Shown here in pieces: positions 1 to 8,062 of a stretch of DNA of 24,297 bases (position 1 is its first letter; each line of letters starts with the position of its first letter). The position numbers and the translations under genes are program-made. The stretch is from Candidatus Mcinerneyibacterium aminivorans (GTDB taxonomy: Bacteria; Macinerneyibacteriota; Macinerneyibacteria; Macinerneyibacteriales; Macinerneyibacteriaceae), in the NCBI GenBank assembly GCA_008086245.1, contig VSIX01000124.1, forward strand, positions 1 through 24,297, in the 5' to 3' direction. The notes beneath the pieces are model-generated. The model saw only the letters and a program-made list of their open reading frames with translations, did not search any database and was not told where the DNA came from.

Positions 1-101
1 ATATTTATACTGCTTTAGCGCATAAATTGTTAAGACAGGCTTATGGAGTGGTAACAAGCGGGGTTAAATATGATCCAGATTTTCTTAAAAAAGCTTCTTG
101 A
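1..101 (+). CDS. IS110-family transposase, C-terminal end (partial at window edge)
   Basis: An open frame enters from the left edge (first full codon at base 3) and stops with TGA at 99-101. Its last residues include ALAHKLLRQAYGV and VKYDPDFLKKAS. The pattern of a basic KLLR helix, then YGV, then a short YDP tail resembles the extreme C-terminus of IS110/IS116/IS902-type DEDD transposases, which act with an element-encoded guide (bridge) RNA. Only about 32 residues are visible, so it is unknown whether the element is complete upstream. The right end of the element should lie between 102 and the palindromic repeat starting at 119. The family call rests on a short motif, so it is moderate. Confidence 0.55.
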   Translation, partial: IYTALAHKLLRQAYGVVTSGVKYDPDFLKKAS

Positions 102-118
102 CAGACATAGCACATTCT

Positions 119-246
119 AAAATCTCGTTAGAGATTTTTAATTTTGACGAAGTAATCTCAAGAACTGCTTTGGGATTACTTTTAAATGTTTTTTTCTAAT
201 ACTAATACTGATACTGATACTAAAAAATCTCGCCAGAGATTTTTTA
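119..246. repeat. Hairpin-bounded intergenic repeat, left copy
   Basis: The block begins with a hairpin at 119-138 (AAAATCTC / GAGATTTT, loop GTTA) and ends with a longer one at 221-246 (11-bp stem, loop GCCA). Between them, 146-173 is identical over 28 bases to the reverse complement of 24191-24218 at the other end of the window. The similarity continues through AAATGTTTT. A nested inverted repeat, AAGTAATC (150-157) with GATTACTT (174-181), surrounds part of the core. No coding potential is seen. This is a dispersed non-coding repeat of unknown function; the AT-rich hairpins could also act as weak terminators. Confidence 0.8.
197..220. repeat. Short tandem hexamer repeat
   Basis: Four consecutive hexamers, TAATAC TAATAC TGATAC TGATAC, lie inside the left repeat block just before its second hairpin. 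The right block has no equivalent run, so this looks like a local slippage expansion. Confidence 0.8.
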
Positions 247-250
247 TATA

Positions 251-278
251 TTGACACTTTATGATGATTCATTATCAT
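251..278 (+). promoter_or_regulatory. Candidate sigma70-type promoter for tldD-tldE
   Basis: TTGACA (251-256), a 16-bp spacer, then TATCAT (273-278). The -35 is perfect and the -10 matches 4 of 6 consensus bases. Transcription would start near 285, just ahead of the AAGGAGG ribosome binding site at 296-302. It lies immediately after the second repeat hairpin, so any transcription from the IS side could be cut off there. Confidence 0.55.
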
Positions 279-307
279 TAAACAGGAATTTATAAAGGAG
301 GTTCTTA

Positions 308-1672
308 ATGTTTGATGGGTTAAAAAAAGTATTGAGAAAAATTGATGCCGATTATGCAGATATCAGATACGAAAAGAAAAATGTTGCAAGCATAACCTAT
401 AACGGCAGAGAATTAAAAAAAATCGGTGAAAATTTTTCAGATGGATACGTAATTCGTGTACTAAAAAATGGGGGATTTTCATCAGTTTCATTTACAAAAG
501 AAAAGGATGCTGAACAGGCAATTAAAAACGCCGTTAAGCATGCCGAGATTTTGGGCAGCAAGTCAAAGAATGAGACAAAACTGGCTGATGTTGAAATTTT
601 TAAGGATAATTTTAAACCGAATTTAAAAGAGGATCCAAGAGAAGTTGATATTGATGAGAAACTCGAAATTTTAAAAAAGTATAACAATATATGTTTGAAT
701 CACGATAGGATAATAAATACTACGATGAGCTATTTTGATTTAAGCAGAGAAAGATATTTTTTAAGCACCGAAGGTGCAGAAATTTCTGAAGAACTCGTTA
801 CAACAGGTATTTCTGGAAGAATAATGAGCAAAGATGGTAATGTTATTCAAAATGTCAGAGCCGGAGTAGGTGGAAGCGATGGTTTTCATAACATTAGAGG
901 AAGAGAAGAAGTATTTGAAAAAAAGAAAAAAATAGCGATTGATCTATTAAACGCCGAACCCGTAAAGGGTGGTACTTATAACTGTATAATAAATCCGAGC
1001 CTTACAGGGGTCTTTACACATGAAGCTTTTGGTCATTTCTCCGAAGCGGATATTATTGAGGACTTACCTGAAATGAGAAAAAAAATGCAGCTTGGAGCTC
1101 AGCTTGGCAGCAGAAAAGTTAATATTATAGACGATCCTACAATGCCAGGTCAGCTTGGATTTTACAGATATGATGATGAAGGTGTAAAATCAAGAAAAGT
1201 ACAGCTGATGAAAAATGGAAAACTTGTAGGAAGGTTGCATTCAAGAAGGACAGCACATAAATTTGATGAACCAGTAACAGGACACACTGTGGCAGAAGAT
1301 TATAGATATGCTCCCATAGTTAGAATGGGAAATATCTATCTCCAGCCGGGCGAGAAATCATTTGACGACCTGTTGAAGGAACTTGATGATGGTCTTTATC
1401 TATTAGATGCAAAAGGAGGCCAGACTGCAGGCGAAAATTTCACATTTGGTGCTCAATATGGATATGTAGTAAAAAACGGAAAAATAAAAAAAATGGTTAG
1501 AGATATAAATATCTCCGGAAATCTATACAAAACTCTAAAAAATATATCTGCTGTTGGCAATGATTTTAAACTAGGAGAGCTCGGCGGCTGCGGCAAGGGA
1601 CAAATGAATAGAAGATCCTGTCACGGGGGACCTCATATAATTATTGATAATCTTATAGTAGGAGGAGTTTAA
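308..1672 (+). CDS. tldD: TldD metalloprotease, catalytic subunit of TldD/TldE
   Basis: 454 aa. TldD is the zinc-metalloprotease half of the TldD/TldE heterodimer, a cytosolic peptidase known from Escherichia coli for maturing microcin B17 and degrading the antitoxin CcdA. The family's metal motif HExxxH is present as HEAFGH at residues 238-243 (H238, E239, H243). The C-terminal GGCGKG segment carries C428, matching the conserved Gly-Cys-Gly that completes the metal site. Length is normal and the protein looks intact. The ATG at 308 is set by an AAGGAGG site ending 5 bases upstream. tldE follows after a single base, so the two subunits are probably translationally coupled. No ribosomal-peptide precursor is seen next to it, so the natural substrate is unknown. 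Confidence 0.95.
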   Translation: MFDGLKKVLRKIDADYADIRYEKKNVASITYNGRELKKIGENFSDGYVIRVLKNGGFSSVSFTKEKDAEQAIKNAVKHAEILGSKSKNETKLADVEIFKDNFKPNLKEDPREVDIDEKLEILKKYNNICLNHDRIINTTMSYFDLSRERYFLSTEGAEISEELVTTGISGRIMSKDGNVIQNVRAGVGGSDGFHNIRGREEVFEKKKKIAIDLLNAEPVKGGTYNCIINPSLTGVFTHEAFGHFSEADIIEDLPEMRKKMQLGAQLGSRKVNIIDDPTMPGQLGFYRYDDEGVKSRKVQLMKNGKLVGRLHSRRTAHKFDEPVTGHTVAEDYRYAPIVRMGNIYLQPGEKSFDDLLKELDDGLYLLDAKGGQTAGENFTFGAQYGYVVKNGKIKKMVRDINISGNLYKTLKNISAVGNDFKLGELGGCGKGQMNRRSCHGGPHIIIDNLIVGGV

Positions 1673-1673
1673 A

Positions 1674-2981
1674 ATGGAAAAATTAATGGATATTGCTAAA
1701 AAACATGCAGACCAGGTAGAAATTTTTTCTATAGATAAAACAAATAAAAGTTTAAAATATACCAATGATATTCCAAAAGACCTTGATTATAAAAAATCAT
1801 CCGGTATAAGCATAAGGTTAATCAAAGATGGAAAGATAGGTTTTGCATATACTAAAAATTTGAGGGATAGAAAACAGCTTGTTGAAAATGCCTTAAAATC
1901 CCTAAAAGGAGGAGTAGAAGCAGGCTTTGATTTCCCCTTAACCAAAAGTATCAAAAACCTTGATACCTACAGCGATAAGATTAACAACATATCCTCCGAA
2001 ATGATGGTAAAAGAAGCTGAGCGTATAACAAATAAAATAAGCAGCCGAGGGGAAAATGAAACTCTGGCTGTAGTTAATGCTTCAGAAAGCTCACTCAGAA
2101 TAATAAACAGTGCAGGAAGTGACTTAGCAACAAAATTTAGCAGCTATTATGCCAGCGGTAATATCATAATGAAGGGTTCTGCTTCATCAATTGGAAGGAT
2201 GTTTGTTAATAAAGATTTTAAAAAAATGCCCGATAAGCTGCTTAATGAAGTTCTTAATCTTTACAATCAATCCAAAAATCCCGTTGAACCTAACGGGGGA
2301 AAAATGAAAGTACTCTTTATGCCATCAAGTTCTATTACTTACCTATGGAGACTTTTGAGCGGTACAAGTGGGGAAAATCTTTACAAGAAAGTTACCCCTC
2401 TGGCAGACAAAATCAATGAAAAAGTATTCTCAGAAAAATTAACAATTTATAATGACCCTACAAATGATAATCTTCCCGGAGCCAGAAGCTTTGATGATGA
2501 GGGTGTTAAAACAAAATCATACAAATTAATCGATAAAGGTGTTTTTAAGAAATTTTACAACAATCTCAATTATGCCCATAAACTTGATTGTGAACCTACC
2601 GGCAACGGGTTTAGAAGCGGCATGTGGGGCGGCGATGAGGTCACATTAAGACCTTCACCCTCTGTTTCTCATCTGAGAATTCAAAAAGGAAATTCATCTT
2701 TCAAAGACCTAATTTCCATGATGGACAAGGGTATAATTGTTGAAGGTGTTTTAGGAGCACACAGCGGAAATATCCCTAATGGAGATTATTCTGTAGGCAT
2801 GAGTCCGGGGATTTATGTCGAAAACGGAACAATTCGTGGAATAGCAAAGGATATAATGGTTGCCGGCAATATTTACGATACTCTCAAAAACATTGTAGCC
2901 GTAGGAGATACAAATTACTTCGGTCATGGTGGTTATGTACCTCCTTTGCTCTGTGAAAATGTAAGTGTTTCAAATAAATAA
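1674..2981 (+). CDS. tldE: TldE/PmbA, non-catalytic partner of TldD
   Basis: 435 aa, homologous to TldD over its length (shared ends such as DDEGVKT and ISGNLY/VAGNIY-type segments) but without an HExxxH motif. The corresponding region reads LFMPSSSITYLW. This is the normal state of TldE/PmbA, which forms the substrate channel with TldD. The start ATG lies one base after the tldD stop and its GGAGGAG site (1661-1667) is inside the end of tldD, so synthesis of the two is tied together. The gene ends just before a strong terminator, making tldD-tldE a two-gene transcription unit. pmbA is an alternative name. Confidence 0.93.
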   Translation: MEKLMDIAKKHADQVEIFSIDKTNKSLKYTNDIPKDLDYKKSSGISIRLIKDGKIGFAYTKNLRDRKQLVENALKSLKGGVEAGFDFPLTKSIKNLDTYSDKINNISSEMMVKEAERITNKISSRGENETLAVVNASESSLRIINSAGSDLATKFSSYYASGNIIMKGSASSIGRMFVNKDFKKMPDKLLNEVLNLYNQSKNPVEPNGGKMKVLFMPSSSITYLWRLLSGTSGENLYKKVTPLADKINEKVFSEKLTIYNDPTNDNLPGARSFDDEGVKTKSYKLIDKGVFKKFYNNLNYAHKLDCEPTGNGFRSGMWGGDEVTLRPSPSVSHLRIQKGNSSFKDLISMMDKGIIVEGVLGAHSGNIPNGDYSVGMSPGIYVENGTIRGIAKDIMVAGNIYDTLKNIVAVGDTNYFGHGGYVPPLLCENVSVSNK

Positions 2982-2987
2982 ATCTTA

Positions 2988-3022
2988 GGGAAAGATAGGG
3001 ATTCCTATCTTTTCCTTTTTTT
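2988..3022 (+). terminator. Rho-independent terminator after tldE
   Basis: AAAGATAGG (2991-2999) pairs with CCTATCTTT (3004-3012) around a 4-base loop. The stem can extend by GG/CC with one bulged T, and a run of seven T follows at 3016-3022. The T run is only on the + strand side, so it terminates tldD-tldE rather than the convergent phosphorylase gene. Confidence 0.85.
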
Positions 3023-3031
3023 CGACTAAAA

Positions 3032-5575
3032 TCATTCAAAATACCATTTTACAAATTCTGGATTTGATTCAAAAAGCATATCATGTGATGGTCTGATTCT
3101 TACATTATACTGTTCAAGCCCGTACCCTTTAACCTCTACATCCGCTGTAAATTTCAAAATACTATCTTCATATTTCTCCAGAAATTCCATATCAATAACC
3201 TTATAGCCGTTTTCATCATATTTATAAAAAATCTCCACGCTTATAAGTGAAGGGTCGATGTTATCCAGATAAACATAAGCATCAATTTTTGCATTTTCTC
3301 CAGTTGATACATCCTTTTTCTCAAATTCAGAATCAATAAATTTGATATAAAGTTTACTCCATTTTTCTTTTATAATATCCTTCTGTTTTACATATTCATC
3401 AATCTCTTTATGATTTGATTCTTCCAGTAAATCAATTTGGGACATTGCAGGATAATAGGATTTATAAAAATATTCATCCAGCATTCTGTGCATGTTGAAA
3501 TCTTTGCAGATAGAATAAATTGATTTTTTCATTTTTTTTACCCAGTTTTTAGGATAGTATGCCCCCGTCTTATCATAGTAAATTTCTGTAATTTCCTCCT
3601 CCAGCAGAGAATAAATCTGATTTGCCTCGGTTTCATTTTTCATATCAATATTTTGGTATCTCTCGCCCGCAGTTATTGCCCAACCATTTTCACCGTTATA
3701 TCCTTCCGGCCACCACCCATCAAGCACACTTAAATTCAGAACACCGTTTATACCTGCCTTCATACCCGAGGTGCCGCTTGCTTCCATATGTTTAAGCGGG
3801 GTGTTAAGCCATACATCAACACCCTGAACCAGATGTCTTGCCACATTGATATCATAATTTTCGAGAAACACTACCTTATCTTCAAGGTCATATTCTTTAG
3901 CAAAATCTATTATTTCTTTGATAAGTTCCTTACCCATTTTATCAGCGGAGTGAGCCTTCCCTGCAAAAATCAGCTGTACGGGTTTCTTTCCATTAGTAAG
4001 TATTTTTTTTAATCTTTCTTTATCATGCAGAATTAGGTTTGCCCTTTTATATGTAGCGAATCTTCTTGCAAATGCAATTGTAAGATACTCTGGATTTAAT
4101 ATATTTGACAACTCGCTTATTTTAGTGGAGGGTGCTCCCCTTGCTTCCAGTTTATCCACTATCCTATTTCTAATGAAAGAAATCAAATGTTCCTTTCTTG
4201 TTTTGTGAACTGCCCAGATTTCATCATCCGGAATATCCTCTATCTGCTCCCAGAGGGATTTATCCGCCATATGTAAATAATCAGGGCCTATATATCTATC
4301 AAAGATTCTGGCCATCTCATTGCTGAGCCAGCTTTGAATATGGACCCCATTTGTTATATAATCAATCGGGATTTCACTGTAATCCAATTCACCGTAAATT
4401 TCCTTCCACATTTTCTTTGACACTTCCTGATGTAGTTTTGAAACTGCATTGGAATATTTTGAAAATTTTAGGGCTAAAGCTGGAAGCCAGAATTTTGTGC
4501 TATTTTCAATTAAACCGTTTACGAGGAAGGTATCAATCTTTATTTCAAGCTTTTCGATATCATCCTTTATATATGTTGTTATTTTATCTTTGTCAAAATG
4601 CTCATTCCCTTCAATAACAGGAGTATGGGTGGTAAATACGGTACTTTCTCTTATAATCTGTTTTGTTGCTTCATAGGATAATTTGTCCTCCATCATCATT
4701 TTTTTTAATCTTTCAATAATTAAAAAAGCAGAATGCCCCTCATTCAGATGATAAATTTTGGGTTCTATATTTAGAATTTTAATTGCCTGAATGGCACCCT
4801 GGCCGAGTAGAATCTCCTGTTCAATTCTTTTATCTCTATCTGCAACATATAAATAATCAGTAATGCTCTTGACATACTCACTATTTGTAGCTATATCGGT
4901 ATCCAGAAAATATAAGGGGATTTTCCCCACTTCAATCTTCCATAGTTTAACATTAACTTTATAATTCTTAATTTTCATTTCGAAGGTAATTGGTTTGTTT
5001 TCTTTATCCCTTACCTCTTTTATCGGCTTTAAATACCACCTGTTTTCAACATACTCTTCCTCCTGATATCCCTCTTCATTAATATATTGATTAAGGTACC
5101 CATATTTGTAGAGCAGACCGAATCCAACTATCGGCATCCCCATATCTGATGCTGATTTTATGAAATCACCTGCCAGAACACCCAATCCACCCGAATATAG
5201 AGGAAGGGACTCATGCAATCCGTATTCCATTGAAAAATAGGCAATTAAATCCCCTTTATCAAAGTAAATTTTATTATCATTTTTATCCATATAATAACCG
5301 CGGTATTTTTTGTACTGGCTAAATTTATCCCATACATTTTTCAATTCATACAAAAAGCCCTTATCTTCAGCAAGTTTTTGTAATTTTTCATATTCAATTT
5401 TATGCAAAAATTCTACAGGATTGAAATTTAATTTTCGGAAAAGATTGGGATCAATCCTTAAGAATAAATTAACAGCATCCTTATCCCATGTTGTCCATAC
5501 ATTGTAAGAAAGTTCAAATAATTTTTCTAACTTTTTCGGTATTTTGGGTTTGATATATATATCCTTGAGTCTCAT
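3032..5575 (-). CDS. glgP: Alpha-glucan phosphorylase (GT35, DUF3417 type)
   Basis: 847 aa. Releases glucose 1-phosphate from the non-reducing ends of glycogen or maltodextrin using phosphate and pyridoxal phosphate, in the cytosol. The first ~100 residues match the DUF3417 extension of the short bacterial/archaeal phosphorylase branch (Thermotoga AgpA-like). The cofactor segment MEASGTSGMK is visible, with the predicted PLP-lysine at K606, followed by NGVLNLSVLDGWWPEGY, typical of this branch. Length is normal. The start has a strong AAAGGAGGAG site and follows the GH57 stop by 10 bases. It is the last gene of the five-gene glucan operon. No T-rich terminator for its own strand is apparent in the 50 bases after the stop. 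Confidence 0.93.
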   Translation of the reverse strand: MRLKDIYIKPKIPKKLEKLFELSYNVWTTWDKDAVNLFLRIDPNLFRKLNFNPVEFLHKIEYEKLQKLAEDKGFLYELKNVWDKFSQYKKYRGYYMDKNDNKIYFDKGDLIAYFSMEYGLHESLPLYSGGLGVLAGDFIKSASDMGMPIVGFGLLYKYGYLNQYINEEGYQEEEYVENRWYLKPIKEVRDKENKPITFEMKIKNYKVNVKLWKIEVGKIPLYFLDTDIATNSEYVKSITDYLYVADRDKRIEQEILLGQGAIQAIKILNIEPKIYHLNEGHSAFLIIERLKKMMMEDKLSYEATKQIIRESTVFTTHTPVIEGNEHFDKDKITTYIKDDIEKLEIKIDTFLVNGLIENSTKFWLPALALKFSKYSNAVSKLHQEVSKKMWKEIYGELDYSEIPIDYITNGVHIQSWLSNEMARIFDRYIGPDYLHMADKSLWEQIEDIPDDEIWAVHKTRKEHLISFIRNRIVDKLEARGAPSTKISELSNILNPEYLTIAFARRFATYKRANLILHDKERLKKILTNGKKPVQLIFAGKAHSADKMGKELIKEIIDFAKEYDLEDKVVFLENYDINVARHLVQGVDVWLNTPLKHMEASGTSGMKAGINGVLNLSVLDGWWPEGYNGENGWAITAGERYQNIDMKNETEANQIYSLLEEEITEIYYDKTGAYYPKNWVKKMKKSIYSICKDFNMHRMLDEYFYKSYYPAMSQIDLLEESNHKEIDEYVKQKDIIKEKWSKLYIKFIDSEFEKKDVSTGENAKIDAYVYLDNIDPSLISVEIFYKYDENGYKVIDMEFLEKYEDSILKFTADVEVKGYGLEQYNVRIRPSHDMLFESNPEFVKWYFE

Positions 5576-5585
5576 AACTCCTCCT

Positions 5586-6776
5586 TTAAAGCCGTTCTTC
5601 CAGATCGGTCAGCACATTTATATAGTAGATATAGGAAAGCTCCGGTGATTTATAAGGTGAAAAATATTTATGAACATCACCATCCTGGAAATATTTTGTC
5701 GACATATAATAAAAATGATCGGAGGTAGATAATTTCCTTGCTGCTTCCAGAAGGTCATCTCTTTTATTTTTTTTAATTTTATCCAGTAAGTAATGGTAGG
5801 TTTCAAGTGCATTTTGCTGCATTGAATTTTCCATCCAGGCCGATAAATCTCTCTCCTGATCAGCCCAGGATACCGGTTCTTTAACAAATAAAGTTTCAGG
5901 TTCATAATTGCATAGATTTAATACATCCGAGGGCCATGAAAATCTCATATTTTTATAGGTCATCACCTTTTCGGGAAGCTTTTTTAAAAAATTGAAAATT
6001 CCCGTTTCCTCCCATTGATGTTCTCCGAATGTTTCATAATCCATGAACAAATTCAAAAATAAATTTTTCCCCTCCTCCTTATCCAGCCCCAAATTATTAA
6101 CCCAGTTCAGAAACTTATCAACTGTAAGTGGATACTCGGGCCAGGATCTATCAGAAAATCTAAAGGCAATATCATCGGACAAGCTATAATATTTAAGCAA
6201 AAGGAACAGATTCCTTCTATAATCCTTATAGGCATAAAGAGGAGACCTCCAGTCAAGCACCCTTTTTGCTCCCTCTGCCAGAATAACCTTATAGCCCTCT
6301 TCCTTTGCAAAATCAGAAATATTATCCTGATATATTAATTCTGTATTTCTAAAAGTTATTGGGTTAAACCCAAATTCTTTTTGTATCAATTTTTTATGCA
6401 TATCAATCTGGGTCTGAAATTCATCCCTATCATACAAATAAGACAGTGAATGATAGTAGGTTTCGCCCAGAAATTCAACACAGTTTGTCTTAGCCAATTG
6501 TTTAAAAGAATCAAGCACCTCCGGAGCATATTTTTTAAATTGTTCTATTACCACACCCGTAATAGAGTAGGAGACTTTGAATTTTCCTTCATATTTATCT
6601 ATTAAATCCAATATTAAGCTATTAGCGGGTAAATAACATTTATTTGCAACCTTTTGAATAATTTCTCTATTTAATGCTCCATCGAAATAATCTTTGTTTT
6701 CCCCAATATCAAGTACATTAAAATTGTTTACCCTATAAGGCTGATGGACCTGAAAATAGAAAACAATATTAATCAC
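5586..6776 (-). CDS. GH57 glycoside hydrolase, alpha-amylase-like
   Basis: 396 aa, cytosolic (no signal peptide). Conserved GH57 regions are visible: HQPYR at 11-15; GETYYHS around 104-110; RNTELIY with probable nucleophile E146; and FMDYETFGEHQ with probable acid/base D246. The set resembles the MJ1611-type alpha-amylases. It is shorter than GH57 branching enzymes (usually over 500 aa) and lacks their long C-terminal helical region, so hydrolysis or chain trimming of alpha-1,4-glucan is more likely than branching. The start is GTG at 6776, overlapping the upstream stop as GTGA, with only a weak AGGGGG site. No in-frame ATG exists before the HQPYR motif. Translation is therefore probably coupled to the upstream glycosyltransferase. 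Confidence 0.88.
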   Translation of the reverse strand: MINIVFYFQVHQPYRVNNFNVLDIGENKDYFDGALNREIIQKVANKCYLPANSLILDLIDKYEGKFKVSYSITGVVIEQFKKYAPEVLDSFKQLAKTNCVEFLGETYYHSLSYLYDRDEFQTQIDMHKKLIQKEFGFNPITFRNTELIYQDNISDFAKEEGYKVILAEGAKRVLDWRSPLYAYKDYRRNLFLLLKYYSLSDDIAFRFSDRSWPEYPLTVDKFLNWVNNLGLDKEEGKNLFLNLFMDYETFGEHQWEETGIFNFLKKLPEKVMTYKNMRFSWPSDVLNLCNYEPETLFVKEPVSWADQERDLSAWMENSMQQNALETYHYLLDKIKKNKRDDLLEAARKLSTSDHFYYMSTKYFQDGDVHKYFSPYKSPELSYIYYINVLTDLEERL

Positions 6777-8062
6777 AACAACCCCCTGTATATTTTTTTT
6801 ATTTTCTCAGAAGCGGTTTGCCACCTAATTGTTTCAACTTCTTTTTTTGATTTTTCACCAATTTCTTTTCTTTTCTTAGGATTATTTATCAGATATTCGA
6901 TACTTGAAGTAAGTCTATCGATATCCCAGAAATCAATTTTAATAGCATTATCTACAACCTCCGCCACCCCTGATCGACTGGATATAATTGCGGGAATGCC
7001 AAAAGACATGGCTTCAAGAGGTGCAATTCCAAATGGTTCAGATACCGAGGTTAAAACATATATATCTGTAAAGGAGAAAATTTCAAAAACATCCTGTCTC
7101 TTCAAAAATCCTGTAAAAAGAAAATTGTTTTTTAGTTTATAATATGCTGATCTATGTATTATTTGATTTTCCATATCACCCGAACCGGCCATGATAAACT
7201 TAGCATCGGAATGTTTTTTTACTATCCGGTTTCCGACTTCAAGAAAATAATCCGGCCCCTTTTGGAGTGTAATCCTGCCCAAAAATAAAATGACGGGACC
7301 TTTAAATTTTTTCTTTTTTGTTAAAACATCAAAATCATGTTCATGTGCATTGTGAACTATATGTAATTTTTTAAGATCTATTCTGTACTGATTAAAAACC
7401 AGATTGGAGGTATACCGGGATACAGCAATTACAGCATCTGCAGCATGCATGCCTGCATGCTCAATTTTATGAATCCTCTCATCTCCGCTAATCGATGATC
7501 TATCAAATTCTGTTGCATGAATGTGTGCCACCAATTTTTTCCCGCTGGCCTTTTTTGCAACAACCCCGGCAGGATAGGTTAACCAATCATGTACATGTAT
7601 CAAATCAAATTTCAGTTTTTCTGCAAAATCGTAAGCTCTTATAGTATATTCTTTAATTTTGCTGAATATATCTTCTTCACCTTTTAAATATTTTTTAATA
7701 ATTTCCAGCTCATCCTTTTCTTTGTCCTTAAAATATGTGAGATACTTATGATATGATTCCACCTCTTCGAAATTTATATAAGTTTCCGGATAACCTTTTA
7801 AACCCAAATATTTAATTTTTTCCTCAACATTTTTAAAATCTTTTTTTTTACCCTTTTTCCCTAAATAAGAAACTGGTAGTAGATCCACATCTTCAGGTTT
7901 CCGCATTGGAAAATAAACCTCTTCTTTTGTTGGAAGAACCAGATCAACTTCAACAGAATTCTTAAGCAGAGCTTTAACCATTCCGTAGCATGCTGTTCCG
8001 AGCCCACCCGAAATTAGAGGTGGAAATTCCCATGTAAACATTAGTATTCTCATATCAATCAC
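6773..8062 (-). CDS. GT-B glycosyltransferase, glycogen-synthase-like (GT4 type)
   Basis: 429 aa GT-B enzyme. The N-terminal domain opens with RILMFTWEFPPLISGGLG; IHVHDW is at 155-160. The C-terminal donor domain has GRITLQKG (R263, K268) and the E-x7-E motif SEPFGIAPLEAM (E342, E350). This matches retaining GT4/GT5 enzymes found beside GH57 and debranching genes in bacteria and archaea, where they are annotated as glycogen synthase. The loop equivalent to the KxGGL motif of classical GlgA reads SGGLG, without the lysine, so the nucleotide-sugar donor (UDP- or ADP-glucose) is uncertain. The GTG at 8062 overlaps the upstream stop (GTGA). An internal ATG at 8053, giving MRILMF, is an equally reasonable start. 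The stop overlaps the next gene by 4 bases. Confidence 0.85.
   Translation of the reverse strand: MIDMRILMFTWEFPPLISGGLGTACYGMVKALLKNSVEVDLVLPTKEEVYFPMRKPEDVDLLPVSYLGKKGKKKDFKNVEEKIKYLGLKGYPETYINFEEVESYHKYLTYFKDKEKDELEIIKKYLKGEEDIFSKIKEYTIRAYDFAEKLKFDLIHVHDWLTYPAGVVAKKASGKKLVAHIHATEFDRSSISGDERIHKIEHAGMHAADAVIAVSRYTSNLVFNQYRIDLKKLHIVHNAHEHDFDVLTKKKKFKGPVILFLGRITLQKGPDYFLEVGNRIVKKHSDAKFIMAGSGDMENQIIHRSAYYKLKNNFLFTGFLKRQDVFEIFSFTDIYVLTSVSEPFGIAPLEAMSFGIPAIISSRSGVAEVVDNAIKIDFWDIDRLTSSIEYLINNPKKRKEIGEKSKKEVETIRWQTASEKIKKIYRGLL

Noticed and set aside
308-2981. RiPP biosynthesis cluster around tldD-tldE and the radical SAM gene
   Set aside because: The genes are about 14 kb apart on opposite strands, and no precursor peptide, cyclase or exporter is nearby.
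2988-3022. The tldE terminator as a bidirectional terminator for glgP as well
   Set aside because: On the minus strand the hairpin is followed by CCCTAAGATT rather than a T run, so support exists only for the + strand.
5586-6776. GH57 gene as the operon's glycogen branching enzyme
   Set aside because: At 396 aa it is much shorter than GH57 branching enzymes and its motifs fit the amylase-like type better; not fully excluded.
6744-7142. Open frame of 132 codons on the + strand
   Set aside because: Antisense to the GT4-like gene and the GH57 start, with no ribosome binding site.
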